Of a DNA stretch of 64,000 bases, positions 8,689-17,097 are shown in pieces. Every line of letters starts with the position of its first letter. The first letter of the stretch is position 1. This DNA comes from Ensifer adhaerens. Its GTDB lineage: Bacteria; Pseudomonadota; Alphaproteobacteria; Rhizobiales; Rhizobiaceae. The position numbers and the translations under genes were made by a program. The stretch lies in assembly GCF_002940685.1 (NCBI RefSeq), contig NZ_PNFP01000006.1, forward strand, positions 124,001 to 188,000, written 5' to 3'. Under the pieces are notes generated by a model. That model ran no database searches, was not told the origin of the DNA, and saw only the letters and a program-made list of their open reading frames with translations.

Positions 8689-9231
8689 ATGGCCGGCATC
8701 GACGAAAAGCGTTCCTTCATTCCGGTCGGGATCGCCATCCTCACGGTCTCCGACACCCGCACGCTCGCCGACGACAAGTCGGGCGACACGCTGGAAGCGC
8801 GGGTGCGCGACGCCGGCCACCGCCTGGAGGCGCGCGCGATCGTTCACGATGACCGGACGAAGATCTACGACCAGGTGAAGGCCTGGACGCTCGAGGATGC
8901 CATCGACGTGGTGATCACGACGGGCGGAACGGGCTTCACCGGACGGGATGTGACGCCCGAGGCGCTGGAGCCGCTCTTCGAGAAGCGGATGGACGGGTTT
9001 TCCGAAGTCTTCCATCGTATCTCCTACGAGAAGATCGGCACCTCGACGATCCAGTCGCGCGCGACCGGCGGCGTTGCCAACGCCACCTTCATCTTCGTCC
9101 TTCCCGGTTCGCCCGGCGCCTGCCGCGATGCCTGGGACGGCATCCTCAAGCAGCAGCTCGACTACAGGCATATGCCGTGCAATTTCGTGGAGATCATGCC
9201 GCGGCTCGACGAGCACCTGAAACGCGGCTGA
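8689..9231 (+). CDS. moaB: molybdenum cofactor biosynthesis protein B (MoaB)
   Basis: MoaB/MogA family protein (MPT adenylyltransferase fold) acting in molybdopterin maturation. The family motifs ILTVSDTR, DVVITTGGTGFTGRDVTPEA and LPGSPGACRDAWDGIL are complete. Length 180 aa. The ATG at 8689 starts one base after the ispE stop codon, so translation is likely coupled. Downstream lies a 293-base gap with several strong hairpins (see the ncRNA candidate). The family is certain; whether it acts as MoaB or has the MogA-like adenylyl transfer activity cannot be decided from sequence alone. Confidence 0.95.
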   Translation: MAGIDEKRSFIPVGIAILTVSDTRTLADDKSGDTLEARVRDAGHRLEARAIVHDDRTKIYDQVKAWTLEDAIDVVITTGGTGFTGRDVTPEALEPLFEKRMDGFSEVFHRISYEKIGTSTIQSRATGGVANATFIFVLPGSPGACRDAWDGILKQQLDYRHMPCNFVEIMPRLDEHLKRG

Positions 9232-9279
9232 AGAGCATGGACCGTTCCGGCACGGCTGGCCTGTTACCTTAGTAACTGA

Positions 9280-9507
9280 CGGTCGCTTCACCTCTCGCTA
9301 GTTTCTCAATCGTTGACACAGCGAGGGGCGACCGCCGCACGTTCCACTCCTCGCGCCGCAAGACGCTTCCGCCTCTGTCCCCCAGGCGGAATGAAATGTT
9401 GGATACGACGTGCAGCCAGAATGCTGCCCGGATAGAAATCTGCCAAACAAGGTCATTTGAGAGGCGCTTGGAGGTGCCGTCCCCCCGGGACTGGCACCTT
9501 TAATTTT
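9280..9507 (+). ncRNA. candidate structured small RNA or structured 3' UTR
   Basis: The gap after moaB holds four stem-loops in a row. The first has CGGTCGC at 9280-9286 pairing with GCGACCG at 9328-9334, with CTCGCT/AGCGAG inside. The second has CTTCCGCCT at 9366-9374 opposite AGGCGGAA at 9384-9391, with a CTGTCCCCC loop. The third has GCAGC at 9412-9416 with GCTGC at 9423-9427. The fourth is a terminator-like hairpin at 9472-9499 followed by a T-rich tail. The C-rich loop and the terminator resemble trans-acting alphaproteobacterial sRNAs, which often show an anti-Shine-Dalgarno loop. No convincing promoter was found: a TTGACA at 9313 sits inside the first stem's loop. It may instead be the moaB 3' UTR. 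Confidence 0.45.
9472..9507 (+). terminator. intrinsic terminator
   Basis: AGGTGCC (9472-9478) pairs with GGCACCT (9493-9499), extended inward by TCCC/GGGA, and is followed by TTAATTTT. The T-rich tail is on the plus side, so it ends plus-strand transcription from moaB or from the small RNA candidate. Confidence 0.65.
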
Positions 9508-9524
9508 GCGCGCGAGAACCGGCG

Positions 9525-10046
9525 TCAGCGCCTGGCCTCGATCGCGACCCAGGCCGGAACAAGCTCGGTCGAAAGCTTGCGGACGGACCGGACATTCGTC
9601 ATGGCGTCGAGCTCCGTCTTGCCGCGGGCGGCCGCAAGCGCATCATGCTTGCGCAGGAGAAAGCCTGTTTCCAGCGGCTTTCCGCGCCGCGCCAGCCGGC
9701 TGAAGAAAGGCCTGCGGTGCAGTCTCGAATGGGAGAAGCGTGCCGGTTCCCTGTTCAGAGACACATATTCGGCCAGTTCATCGATCCACCGTCCGATCGG
9801 GCGGGCACCCGGCTCCAGCAACATCAGCCATTCGCCCCGCGCCGATCCGACGACGTCAGCGAGATCCCAATCCCGGCAGAAACGGCACCCCGCCGCGTCG
9901 GCGACGTCGGACGAACCGTCCTTGGAACCGTGATCGAGGATGATCACATCGCTGACGAGCCCCTCCACGGCGCCGGCGACCAGCACAGAAAGCGTCTGGG
10001 CCAGCTCGGCTTCGTTGTCGCGGGTTTCCATGATGATCGTGAGCAT
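9525..10046 (-). CDS. glycosyltransferase family 2-like protein
   Basis: This 173-aa protein starts with the GT2 Rossmann-like pattern: LTIIMETRDNEAELAQTL, then VSDVIILDHGSKDGSSDVAD and GEWLMLLEPGARP. It is shorter than full GT2 enzymes and lacks a clear catalytic QXXRW-like segment, so enzymatic activity is doubtful. The protein has no membrane helix. It ends 18 bases after the T-tail of the terminator at 9472-9507. It points away from the radical SAM gene, and 173 bases separate the two starts. Such short GT2-like proteins next to rnhB-region genes are seen in rhizobia, but no function is known to me. Confidence 0.75.
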   Translation of the reverse strand: MLTIIMETRDNEAELAQTLSVLVAGAVEGLVSDVIILDHGSKDGSSDVADAAGCRFCRDWDLADVVGSARGEWLMLLEPGARPIGRWIDELAEYVSLNREPARFSHSRLHRRPFFSRLARRGKPLETGFLLRKHDALAAARGKTELDAMTNVRSVRKLSTELVPAWVAIEARR

Positions 10047-10137
10047 GGTTTCTCGTAACCCATCGCCACCGCAATTGCTACATCCCGGTCACCAGCCTTA
10101 GCAGTACCGTCAGCACCAAACTCGAAACTCCATTTTT

Positions 10138-10152
10138 GTTCTTGAATTGTTC
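10138..10152 (+). promoter_or_regulatory. SOS box (LexA operator, GTTC-N7-GTTC)
   Basis: GTTC at 10138-10141 and GTTC at 10149-10152 are separated by exactly 7 bases. This is the direct-repeat LexA operator of alphaproteobacteria. It lies 68 bases before the start of the radical SAM gene, in the promoter position. It could also act on the divergent GT2-like gene, whose start is 92 bases away. Confidence 0.65.
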
Positions 10153-10219
10153 CAGCATTCGCGATAGGAAAATAATCAGAACAAAACGGGATCAAAGATC
10201 TGATTCCGGGGAGATTCCA

Positions 10220-11377
10220 ATGACCGAGCTGTCTCAGATCAGGCAGGGTGCGCTTGCGCCCGCCAATACGGCAGATGTGGCCGAAGCGATGATGAGCGCT
10301 TCGGGCCTCAGGATTGACGTCGATCGCCGACGGGGACGCGGCGCCGGGATCAACATGTCCGGCCGGTTCGAGCCGCGCAGCCGCGAGACGTTCGACGATG
10401 GCTGGGAAAGCCTGGAGGACCTGCCGCCGTTCAAGACCGAGGTTCAGGTCGAGAAGCCGCGCACGGTGATCACGCGGAACGAATCCCCCGACATCTCTTT
10501 CGATCGCTCCATCAATCCCTATCGCGGATGCGAGCACGGCTGCATCTATTGCTTCGCCCGCCCCACACACGCCTATATGGGCCTGTCGGCGGGGCTCGAC
10601 TTCGAGGCGAAGCTCTTTGCCAAGCCGGACGCGCCGCGGCTTCTGGAGCGCGAACTGGCGCGGCAAGACTATAAGGTCAGGCCGATTGCCATCGGCACCA
10701 ACACGGATCCCTATCAGCCGATCGAGAAGGAGTGGCGCATCATGCGCCAGATCCTCGAGGTGCTGCGGGATGCCAACCATCCGGTCATGATCGTCACCAA
10801 GTCGGCCATGGTTACCCGCGACATCGATATTCTCGCGCCGATGGCCGAAAAGGGACTGGTGCGCGTCGGCATCTCCGTCACGACGCTCGACCGGAAGCTG
10901 GCACGGACCATGGAGCCGCGGGCGTCGACCCCGACCAAGCGGCTGGAGGCGATACAGATGCTTTCCGAGGCCGGCATTCCGTCCGGCGTTCTCGTTTCCC
11001 CAATCATTCCGGCACTGAACGATCACGAGATCGAACGCGTGCTCGAAGCCGCAAGGACGGCCGGGGCGACCGAAGCAAGCTATGTCCTCTTGCGGCTGCC
11101 GCTCGAGGTCAGCCCGCTCTTCCGCGACTGGTTGCTGCGCAATTACCCCGACCGATACCGGCACGTGATGTCCCTCATCCGCTCCATGCGGGGTGGCAAG
11201 GACTATGACGCCGAATTCGGCAAGCGCATGAAGGGCGCCGGCCCCTATGCATGGCAGATCGGTCGCCGCTTCGACCTGGCGGTGAAGCGCCTCGGCTTCA
11301 ACCCGACACGTCGGCAGTTGCGCGACGATCTCTTTGTGCCGCCGCTCGGAACGGGGGTGCAGCTCTCGCTTCTTTGA
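10220..11377 (+). CDS. PA0069-family radical SAM protein (SplB-like)
   Basis: This is a 385-aa member of the SplB-related radical SAM group called the PA0069 family. The iron-sulfur binding motif is Cys-x3-Cys-x2-Cys in GCEHGCIYC, near residue 110, following YRG. The SAM-binding core then reads VRPIAIGTNTDPYQPIE and HPVMIVTKSAMVTRD. The related Bacillus SplB repairs the UV spore photoproduct, but this family has no proven substrate. The ATG at 10220 follows GGGGAG. An SOS box 68 bases upstream suggests induction by DNA damage, which would fit a repair role. The C-terminus ends in PPLGTGVQLSLL. Confidence 0.92.
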   Translation: MTELSQIRQGALAPANTADVAEAMMSASGLRIDVDRRRGRGAGINMSGRFEPRSRETFDDGWESLEDLPPFKTEVQVEKPRTVITRNESPDISFDRSINPYRGCEHGCIYCFARPTHAYMGLSAGLDFEAKLFAKPDAPRLLERELARQDYKVRPIAIGTNTDPYQPIEKEWRIMRQILEVLRDANHPVMIVTKSAMVTRDIDILAPMAEKGLVRVGISVTTLDRKLARTMEPRASTPTKRLEAIQMLSEAGIPSGVLVSPIIPALNDHEIERVLEAARTAGATEASYVLLRLPLEVSPLFRDWLLRNYPDRYRHVMSLIRSMRGGKDYDAEFGKRMKGAGPYAWQIGRRFDLAVKRLGFNPTRRQLRDDLFVPPLGTGVQLSLL

Positions 11378-11583
11378 AGGCCTTCCGGTCGTCCTTGCTC
11401 TGCCACCGTGACGTTCGTAATCGGTGCGGGGCACGACATGACCGCCCCGCCCTCTCAGGCAGGCCAAAGCCGGGGCCTGAGATCGCATAGCAGTTCCGGT
11501 GCCCCCTTACCCGCCGTGGGCCCCGGTGATCCCCCGTCCGCCGCCGCACTCGGACCTGGGGGCTTGAAGAGAATCGGTCGATC

Positions 11584-12249
11584 ATGCGAATGAGACTTAT
11601 GTCTCGCAGATCGTCCGATTCTCCCCTTTTTCCCGATATCATCGAAGCGCCCGATTTCAGTTTCGAGCTTTCGGCCAAGCGGGACGGTTTCTGGCCGGTC
11701 GCCGGAGCCGATGAGGCCGGCCGTGGGCCGCTCGCGGGACCGGTGGTCGCCGCCGCCGTCATTCTCGATCCGGACGCCATCCCCGCAGGCCTCGACGACA
11801 GCAAGAAGCTGACGGCTCAGGCGCGCGAAAAACTGTTCGAAGAAATCCTCGCCACTTCCGCCGTGTCGATCGCCTCGGCCTCGGCCGGCACGATCGATGC
11901 CACCGACATCCGCAAGGCGAGCCTCGAGGCGATGCGGCGCGCGGTCGCCGGCCTGCCCTCGACTGCGCGTTTCGTGCTCGTCGATGGCCGTGACGTGCCG
12001 CCCGGCCTCTCCTGCCACGCCAAGGCTGTGGTGAAGGGCGATGCGCGGTCCCTGTCGATTGCCGCTGCATCGATTGTCGCCAAGGTCACCCGCGACCGCA
12101 TGATGGCCCGCGCCGATCTCGCGCATCCCGGCTACGGCTTCGCACTCCATGCCGGCTATGCGACGGTGACCCACCGCCGCGCCATCGAGACTCACGGCCC
12201 CTGCCCCCTGCACCGCATGAGCTTCCGGCCCCTGCGCCAGGACCAATAG
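11584..12249 (+). CDS. rnhB: ribonuclease HII
   Basis: RNase HII cuts the RNA strand of RNA-DNA hybrids and removes single misincorporated ribonucleotides. The catalytic signature [20 protein letters not shown] is intact and carries the first two acidic residues (DE). The later [15 protein letters not shown] and [16 protein letters not shown] segments carry the remaining conserved residues. The length is 221 aa. The start is either the ATG at 11584 or the one at 11599; neither has a strong ribosome binding site. The 206 bases upstream show no clear gene. Confidence 0.94.
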   Translation: MRMRLMSRRSSDSPLFPDIIEAPDFSFELSAKRDGFWPVAGADEAGRGPLAGPVVAAAVILDPDAIPAGLDDSKKLTAQAREKLFEEILATSAVSIASASAGTIDATDIRKASLEAMRRAVAGLPSTARFVLVDGRDVPPGLSCHAKAVVKGDARSLSIAAASIVAKVTRDRMMARADLAHPGYGFALHAGYATVTHRRAIETHGPCPLHRMSFRPLRQDQ

Positions 12250-12606
12250 CCTCCGAGGCCATCGCGCGGCCATCTGCGGTCCGGCGGGTCCGGTTCCGAC
12301 ACACGGCGCTGAAACGCCGCAAACCTTCAGTTTCGCTGCCGCGCTTGAATTTTGCCGCTCCGCCGGTCGTTAGCGCAACACCGCTGAGAACCCTGCACGC
12401 CCGCCGAGACCGATACGCTGCGTAGCCTCGCAAGGCCGTGCGGCGGCCGTTCGCGCATAATAGATACGGCCTTGCCCTGGCGGCTCGCCCGCGTTTCATC
12501 ACGCTGTCCGGCCGCGTTCCGAAGCAAGCGTAAGTGTGCCGATATCTCCGGCTGGAACGGGCGCGACACACGGGTTCCGGACAAAGCGACGCCAGTACAC
12601 AGGCAT
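12250..12606. other. intergenic stretch between rnhB and the atp terminator
   Basis: About 360 GC-rich bases between the convergent rnhB and atpF genes. I see no reading frame with a recognisable product, no promoter and no tRNA. The only clear signal is the atp operon terminator at the right end. Confidence 0.5.
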
Positions 12607-12635
12607 AAAAAAAGCCCCACCGAGGCAGGGCTTTT
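12607..12635 (-). terminator. terminator of the F0 ATP synthase operon
   Basis: On the minus strand AAAAGCCC and GGGCTTTT form an 8-base stem followed by a run of seven T. It lies 21 bases after the atpF stop codon. Confidence 0.85.
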
Positions 12636-12655
12636 CAATCGGGATGTCCGAACGC

Positions 12656-13141
12656 TTAGTTCAGGCGCGCCTTGACCTCGCCAAGCGCCTTCTTGAACAG
12701 ATCGCTCTGGGCGCCGGCATCAGCCTTGGCGGCAACGACCTTCTCGGCAGCGGCAATCGCGAGATCGACGGCTGCAGAACGCACGGCGTTGATGGCGTCG
12801 CTTTCGGCCTGCTTGATCTTCTGTTCCGAAAGAGCCGTGCGACGAGCGACGTATTCCTCGGTCTTCTGCTTGGCTTCGGCGGTCAGCATCTCGGCTTCGC
12901 GCTGAGCGGCAGCGACGATACCGGCAGCTTCCGCTTCGGCATCCTTGCGCTTGCGCTGGTACTCGGCGACGAGGCCCTGTGCCTCTTCGCGCAGACGCTT
13001 GGCTTCGGTCAGCTCGTTGCTGATCTTTTCGGCGCGGGCGTCGAGCGCCTTGCCGACCATGCCCGGAACCTTGAGATAGGCAATCAGGACGAAGAACAGG
13101 ATCAGGCCAACGAAGGCATAGAAAGTTGCATCAAGATGCAT
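12656..13141 (-). CDS. atpF: F0F1 ATP synthase subunit b
   Basis: Subunit b forms the peripheral stalk of the F-type ATP synthase, holding F1 to the membrane. It has one N-terminal membrane helix (residues 5-24, TFYAFVGLILFFVLIAY), then a long charged helix of about 130 residues rich in Ala, Glu, Lys and Arg. Length 161 aa. It follows atpF' by 13 bases and ends the operon at the terminator 12607-12635. Two different b-type subunits (b and b') form a heterodimeric stalk in alphaproteobacteria, and both are present here. Confidence 0.96.
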   Translation of the reverse strand: MHLDATFYAFVGLILFFVLIAYLKVPGMVGKALDARAEKISNELTEAKRLREEAQGLVAEYQRKRKDAEAEAAGIVAAAQREAEMLTAEAKQKTEEYVARRTALSEQKIKQAESDAINAVRSAAVDLAIAAAEKVVAAKADAGAQSDLFKKALGEVKARLN

Positions 13142-13154
13142 AGCTCAGTGCTCC

Positions 13155-13772
13155 TCAGTTGCCAGCCGATGCCTTGACGGCAGCGGTGATCTCGGCCTTG
13201 GTGACAGTTCCGCCGATCAGCTGCTTGACGACAGCGGTTGCGGTTTCCTCAGCGATGGCGCCGACGTCGGCCAGTGCCTTTGCCTTGATGTCGGCGATGC
13301 GGTCTTCCGCAGCCGAGATCTTCTTGGCAAGGTCGGCTTCGACGGCGGTGCGGTCAGCATTGGCCTTGGCCTTTGCGGATTCGCGGGCGTCGTCGGCGAT
13401 CTTGTGACCCTTGGACTTGGCGGCTGCCAGGTCCTGCTCGTAGGAAGCGATGGCCGCGTCGGCTTCGCCCTTGAGGCGGGACGCTTCATCGAGATCCTGA
13501 GCGATCCGATCGTGACGGGTTTCCAGAATTCCGCCGATGCGCGGAATGATGACCTTCGACATCAGGAGATAGAAGAGGCCGAACGTGATCGCGAGCCAGA
13601 GCAGCTGCGATGCGAAATGGGTCGAGTCGAAGGGCGGGAACACGCCGGAGCCAGCCTCGCCTTCGTGGGCCACACCCGTTTCGGTGTGCACCTCACCGGC
13701 CGCAGCGGCATCGTGTGCTTCGGCGCCTTCAGTGGTGGTTGACTGCTGGGCATAGGCCGCGGTCACAAACAT
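13155..13772 (-). CDS. atpF2: F0F1 ATP synthase subunit b'
   Basis: This is the second b-type stalk subunit (b'), 205 aa. It has an Ala/Gln/Glu/His-rich N-terminal extension of about 45 residues (AAYAQQ, then [17 protein letters not shown]). A membrane helix follows ([20 protein letters not shown]), then a long coiled-coil helix. The start at 13772 was chosen because GGAGG lies 6 bases upstream; an in-frame ATG 18 bases earlier lacks one. It sits between atpE and atpF. A hairpin at 13804-13833 separates it from atpE. Confidence 0.95.
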   Translation of the reverse strand: MFVTAAYAQQSTTTEGAEAHDAAAAGEVHTETGVAHEGEAGSGVFPPFDSTHFASQLLWLAITFGLFYLLMSKVIIPRIGGILETRHDRIAQDLDEASRLKGEADAAIASYEQDLAAAKSKGHKIADDARESAKAKANADRTAVEADLAKKISAAEDRIADIKAKALADVGAIAEETATAVVKQLIGGTVTKAEITAAVKASAGN

Positions 13773-13803
13773 GCTCACCTCCAGGTGCACTCAAGAATAT
13801 GCT

Positions 13804-13833
13804 CGGCCGCGACCTTTTGACGGGCCGCGGCCG
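13804..13833 (-). other. intercistronic hairpin between atpE and atpF'
   Basis: CGGCCGCG (13804-13811) and CGCGGCCG (13826-13833) are perfect 8-base arms with a 14-base loop. There is no T-run, so it is unlikely to be a full terminator. It may block 3' exonucleases and stabilise the atpE message. Confidence 0.55.
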
Positions 13834-13848
13834 AAACTCCAGCCGATA

Positions 13849-14076
13849 TTAGACGGCGAAGAGGAGGAGCAGGGCTACGAGCAGCGAGAAGATGCCCAGA
13901 GCTTCCGTAACGGCGAAGCCGAATACGAGGCGGCCGAACTGGCCGTCAGCAGCCGACGGGTTACGCAGCGCGCCGGAGAGGTAGCTGCCGAAGATGTTGC
14001 CGAGGCCGAGAGCCGTGCCGGCCATGCCGAGGCAAGCGAGACCTGCGCCGATGTACTTTGCTGCTTCCGCTTCCAT
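13849..14076 (-). CDS. atpE: F0F1 ATP synthase subunit c
   Basis: Subunit c forms the membrane rotor ring. The 75-aa protein is a helical hairpin: helix 1 is rich in Gly ([17 protein letters not shown]), the polar loop carries RNPSA, and helix 2 contains the proton-carrying Glu in [10 protein letters not shown]. It is between atpB and atpF'. Hairpins on both sides of the gene (14116-14142 and 13804-13833) may raise its expression relative to its operon partners, which fits the multi-copy ring. Confidence 0.97.
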   Translation of the reverse strand: MEAEAAKYIGAGLACLGMAGTALGLGNIFGSYLSGALRNPSAADGQFGRLVFGFAVTEALGIFSLLVALLLLFAV

Positions 14077-14115
14077 GTTTGAACTCCTTCGAATGGTGTT
14101 GCGGCTTAGGATTGC

Positions 14116-14142
14116 GCTTCCGGCGGAGGGCCGGCCGGAAGC
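14116..14142 (-). other. intercistronic hairpin between atpB and atpE
   Basis: GCTTCCGGC (14116-14124) and GCCGGAAGC (14134-14142) are perfect 9-base arms around a 9-base loop. It starts 40 bases before the atpE start codon and lacks a T-run. It is a candidate processing or stabilising element. Confidence 0.55.
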
Positions 14143-14158
14143 AAGCGACTGTTATTCC

Positions 14159-14911
14159 TTAGTGGCTTCCGGGATGGACAGCGTCGTTGAGGTACATGCA
14201 AGTCAGTACCGCGAAGACATAGGCCTGGAGGAAGCAGACGAGGAACTCAAGACCGGTAATGGCGACGGTCATGATGAGCGGCAGGATGGCGCCACCGATG
14301 CCGATCGCGCCAAGGGCGCTCAGCGACGTGACGAAGCCTGCGAAGACCTTCAGCGTGATGTGGCCGGCCAGCATGTTGGCGAAGAGACGGACCGAGAGGC
14401 TGATGGGACGGGAAAGGAACGAGATGACTTCGATCGCGACGACGAGCGGCAAAAGCACGCCGGGAACGCCATGCGGCACGAAGAGCTTCAGGAAGCCGAA
14501 GCCATGCTTATAGAAACCGTAGAGAACGACGGTACCGATGACGAACAGCGCCAGCGCGAAGGTGACGATGATCTGGCTGGTGACCGTGAAGAAGTAGGGC
14601 ATCATGCCGAGCAGGTTCGCCGTCAGGATGAACATGAACAGCGAGAACACCATCGGGAAGAACTTCATGCCGCCGCTGCCCGCACCTTCGCGCAGCATCG
14701 AGGCGATGAACTCGTAGGACATTTCGGAGACCGACTGCATGCGGGTCGGGATCAGACCGCGCTGCGACGTCGTCAGATAAAGAAAGCCTGCGGCAACACC
14801 AACGGTCGCAACCATGAACAGCGACGCATTGGTGAAGGAAAAGTCCATTCCGCCAATCTCGATCGGGACAATCTTATTGACCAGGAACTGGTGGGTCGGA
14901 TCGTTTGACAC
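14159..14911 (-). CDS. atpB: F0F1 ATP synthase subunit a
   Basis: Subunit a forms the proton half-channels next to the c ring. The 250-aa protein starts with [20 protein letters not shown] and has several membrane helices. The essential Arg lies in [14 protein letters not shown], and the last helices carry [29 protein letters not shown]. Length and order match the family. It follows atpI by 60 bases and belongs to the atpI-B-E-F'-F operon. The F1 genes are elsewhere, as is usual in this group. Confidence 0.97.
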   Translation of the reverse strand: MSNDPTHQFLVNKIVPIEIGGMDFSFTNASLFMVATVGVAAGFLYLTTSQRGLIPTRMQSVSEMSYEFIASMLREGAGSGGMKFFPMVFSLFMFILTANLLGMMPYFFTVTSQIIVTFALALFVIGTVVLYGFYKHGFGFLKLFVPHGVPGVLLPLVVAIEVISFLSRPISLSVRLFANMLAGHITLKVFAGFVTSLSALGAIGIGGAILPLIMTVAITGLEFLVCFLQAYVFAVLTCMYLNDAVHPGSH

Positions 14912-14971
14912 CGCGCTTCTCTTTCGTTCTATCCGCCCGAGAGCGGAAACCGTTGTCTTCGGGGCGACGCC

Positions 14972-15331
14972 TCAGCGGGCGTCTCCGTCCTTCTTGTCAT
15001 TCCCAGAACCGCCTCTTCCGGCTTCCGGTGTCGCCACCATACCGGCCGAGCGCAGCACATTCAGCACGCCAGCGCAGAACCCGAGAAGCAAGAAGACGAT
15101 CATGCCCCACGGCCCTGTACCCGCAAAGTGGTCCAAAAGATAGCCCATAAACGCCCCGACAACGATGCCGGCGATGAACTCGCTCGAGAGCTTCATCGCC
15201 GCCGCATAGCCCTTACGGCTTTCGGCGGCCCTGGCTTCCGCTGCATCAGGCGCATTGGGCCTCTTGGCCTCAATCTTGTCGCCGAGCTGTTTCAGCCGCG
15301 CTTCCAGACTGTCTTCAGGTTTCTCCGCCAC
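14972..15331 (-). CDS. atpI: ATP synthase protein I
   Basis: AtpI is a small membrane protein that helps assemble the c ring. The 119-aa protein has a charged cytoplasmic N-terminus (about 45 residues). Two membrane helices follow (FIAGIVVGAFMGYLLDHF and WGMIVFLLLGFCAGVLNVL), joined by the typical GTGPWG turn. A charged Gly/Lys/Asp tail ends the protein. It is the first gene of the operon. The predicted promoter at 15436-15464 lies 105 bases upstream of the start codon. Confidence 0.93.
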   Translation of the reverse strand: MAEKPEDSLEARLKQLGDKIEAKRPNAPDAAEARAAESRKGYAAAMKLSSEFIAGIVVGAFMGYLLDHFAGTGPWGMIVFLLLGFCAGVLNVLRSAGMVATPEAGRGGSGNDKKDGDAR

Positions 15332-15435
15332 GTGGCTACTCCCTTGTCGTCCTTGTCGGGTCTCAGACCGCGATTTCGGTCATACAATAGGCCTTCGCAC
15401 AAGCCACGTTTCGGCCCCATTTGAAGTCGCGCGCA

Positions 15436-15464
15436 ACATAGTTTTAGGCTCCCGCATAGTCAAG
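15436..15464 (-). promoter_or_regulatory. sigma-70 promoter of the atpIBEF'F operon
   Basis: On the minus strand CTTGAC (15464-15459), a 17-base spacer and CTATGT (15441-15436) match the rhizobial CTTGAC-N17-CTATAT consensus almost perfectly. It is 105 bases upstream of atpI. The rest of 15332-15633 shows no gene; an AT-rich segment follows at about 15490-15520. Confidence 0.8.
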
Positions 15465-15633
15465 GCATGCAGGGCGCTTGATCGTGGACAATATTTTCCA
15501 TTAAATTCAATGAATTAAGGCCGCATCGACCGATCTGCGACACGGTCGTCGCAGGATTCCTGCCGGAGAGCGGCGGGAATCTCCCCTTCTGCCCACAGGC
15601 ATCAAAGACGGCGGAATCGCGTCCAAGCGCCGA

Positions 15634-16809
15634 TCAGCTCCAGCCGCCGCCATAGGTGCGGTAGAAGATGTGCATGCCGATCTTGCCGACCCGCTTCATC
15701 GTCTTTGCCCACGGCGGATTGACGTAGGTCGCATGGTAGTGGGTGGCAGAGCCCACTTCCGGCAGCCAGACCTTGCCGGCGGTGACGGCCATCGCGACTT
15801 CCTTGGCGGTCTTCCAGTGCGAACGGGAATAGATAAGGTCGCGGATCATGTCGCAGGCAAAGGAAAACTGGCAACGGTTGCGCCAGGCCTTGTTCTGATA
15901 GACGACGCCGCAGATGGTCTTCGGATAGGTGGGATTGCGCACGCGATTGAGAATCACCTGGGCGACGGCGGCCTGTCCTTTGAGCGGTTCGCTGCGCGCC
16001 TCGAAATAAATGCCCTCGGCAAGGCAGGTCTGCTCTTCCTTGGTGAAAACCGTCCCCGGCAATGCAGTTGCAGCCCAGGCGTGATCGTCCGGCGCGATCT
16101 CGGGAATGAAGCGGCCGGCGTTCTTGTCTTCACGAAGAATCGAATCGAAGGGCGATTCACGCGCATAGTCCGGCTCGGGCCGGACGTAAGCAGTCGCAAG
16201 AATGTCGGGGCGATCGTTGGTAACGAGCTTGGCCAGCATGGGCGAGACGCCGGGCTCGGTCTTTGGTGGCTTCTTGCGGTAGAAGGCGGTGGCGATCTCG
16301 ATCTCCTTGCCCTCGATGCGGGGCTTGGCGAAGACCATCTTCTCCCCCTCCCCCAGGCTGGGCTCCATCAGGGAGCTCGTGCGCTGCAGGATCGAGCCGG
16401 CGGAGAAGTCCTTCGGCGGCGTCACGGGGGTCACGGCAACGACGCGCCCCTTCTTGGCATGACGGTTGACGCGGTCTTCATCCGGCGTGCCCGAATGTTT
16501 GGCTTCGGCCGTCAGCGCGACGCGGCTGCCGTCGGGCATGGTGACACCGGCGCCGCCGTCAAGCGCGCCCGTGGTGACCGGGTCGACAAACACCATCTCG
16601 GCTTCGTGGATCGAGCCCGCCGGCGACGGCGTCATATACATGCGCCAGCGTTCGCCGCCGCGGTTGATGCCGGAGAGGAAGGTCGCAAGGTCGGCATAGG
16701 CCGCAGCGGAGGGAAAGCCGAGATAGAGCGCAAGACCGATGATCGCAGGCGCCATAAAGGCGGACGGGTTCAGGCGAGACTTTCGACGCAGGTTCCGACT
16801 CTTACGCAC
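15634..16809 (-). CDS. SleB-type cell wall hydrolase (Hydrolase_2 family)
   Basis: A 391-aa envelope protein. A basic N-terminus and one membrane segment or signal (about residues 19-37, MAPAIIGLALYLGFPSAAAY) is followed by a long linker. The C-terminal hydrolase_2 domain begins near residue 265 (EQTCLAEGIYFEARSEPLKG) and contains VAQVILNRVRNPTYP, VVYQNKAW, CQFSFACD and the final ATHYHATYVNPPWAK. The Glu in GIYFEARSE is the expected catalytic residue. This domain is found in SleB, a spore-cortex lytic enzyme; in alphaproteobacteria it is thought to remodel peptidoglycan. The GTG at 16809 is chosen because GGAG lies 8 bases upstream. Confidence 0.88.
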   Translation of the reverse strand: MRKSRNLRRKSRLNPSAFMAPAIIGLALYLGFPSAAAYADLATFLSGINRGGERWRMYMTPSPAGSIHEAEMVFVDPVTTGALDGGAGVTMPDGSRVALTAEAKHSGTPDEDRVNRHAKKGRVVAVTPVTPPKDFSAGSILQRTSSLMEPSLGEGEKMVFAKPRIEGKEIEIATAFYRKKPPKTEPGVSPMLAKLVTNDRPDILATAYVRPEPDYARESPFDSILREDKNAGRFIPEIAPDDHAWAATALPGTVFTKEEQTCLAEGIYFEARSEPLKGQAAVAQVILNRVRNPTYPKTICGVVYQNKAWRNRCQFSFACDMIRDLIYSRSHWKTAKEVAMAVTAGKVWLPEVGSATHYHATYVNPPWAKTMKRVGKIGMHIFYRTYGGGWS

Positions 16810-17018
16810 CAACCGACTCCACGCAACGCTAACAGGCGGCACGGCTTCGCCCGCGCCGGCGATGCGCCAGCGTCGAGAATTCCGCGCGGGAAGATTAGAC
16901 AATCAAGCAGCCGGACACTTCGCCGGGACCGCTTCGTTCGTGCTTTGAAAATGAAGCATTAACCTTGATGTTTGGTTAATGCACGACCGCTGAAAGGCGG
17001 GCACCCCACAAGACAACG

Positions 17019-17044
17019 AAGCCGCCTCCATCAGAAGGCGGCTT
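17019..17044 (-). terminator. terminator downstream of kup
   Basis: AAGCCGCCT and AGGCGGCTT form a 9-base stem, 54 bases after the kup stop codon. On the minus strand it is followed by a T-rich CGTTGTCTTG. The stem is strong, the T-run only moderate. Confidence 0.65.
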
Positions 17045-17097
17045 GGTCGTCTGCGTGTCAGGGCTCCACGCCGCCCCGGCTGGGCACCGGGCGAGCG

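Noticed and set aside
9313..9341. TTGACA taken as a promoter for the small RNA candidate
   Set aside because: It lies in the loop of the first stem and no acceptable -10 box follows at 16-18 bases.
12250..12606. Coding gene in the gap between rnhB and the atp terminator
   Set aside because: The open frames here lack a ribosome binding site and a recognisable family, and they extend out of the flanking genes' opposite frames.
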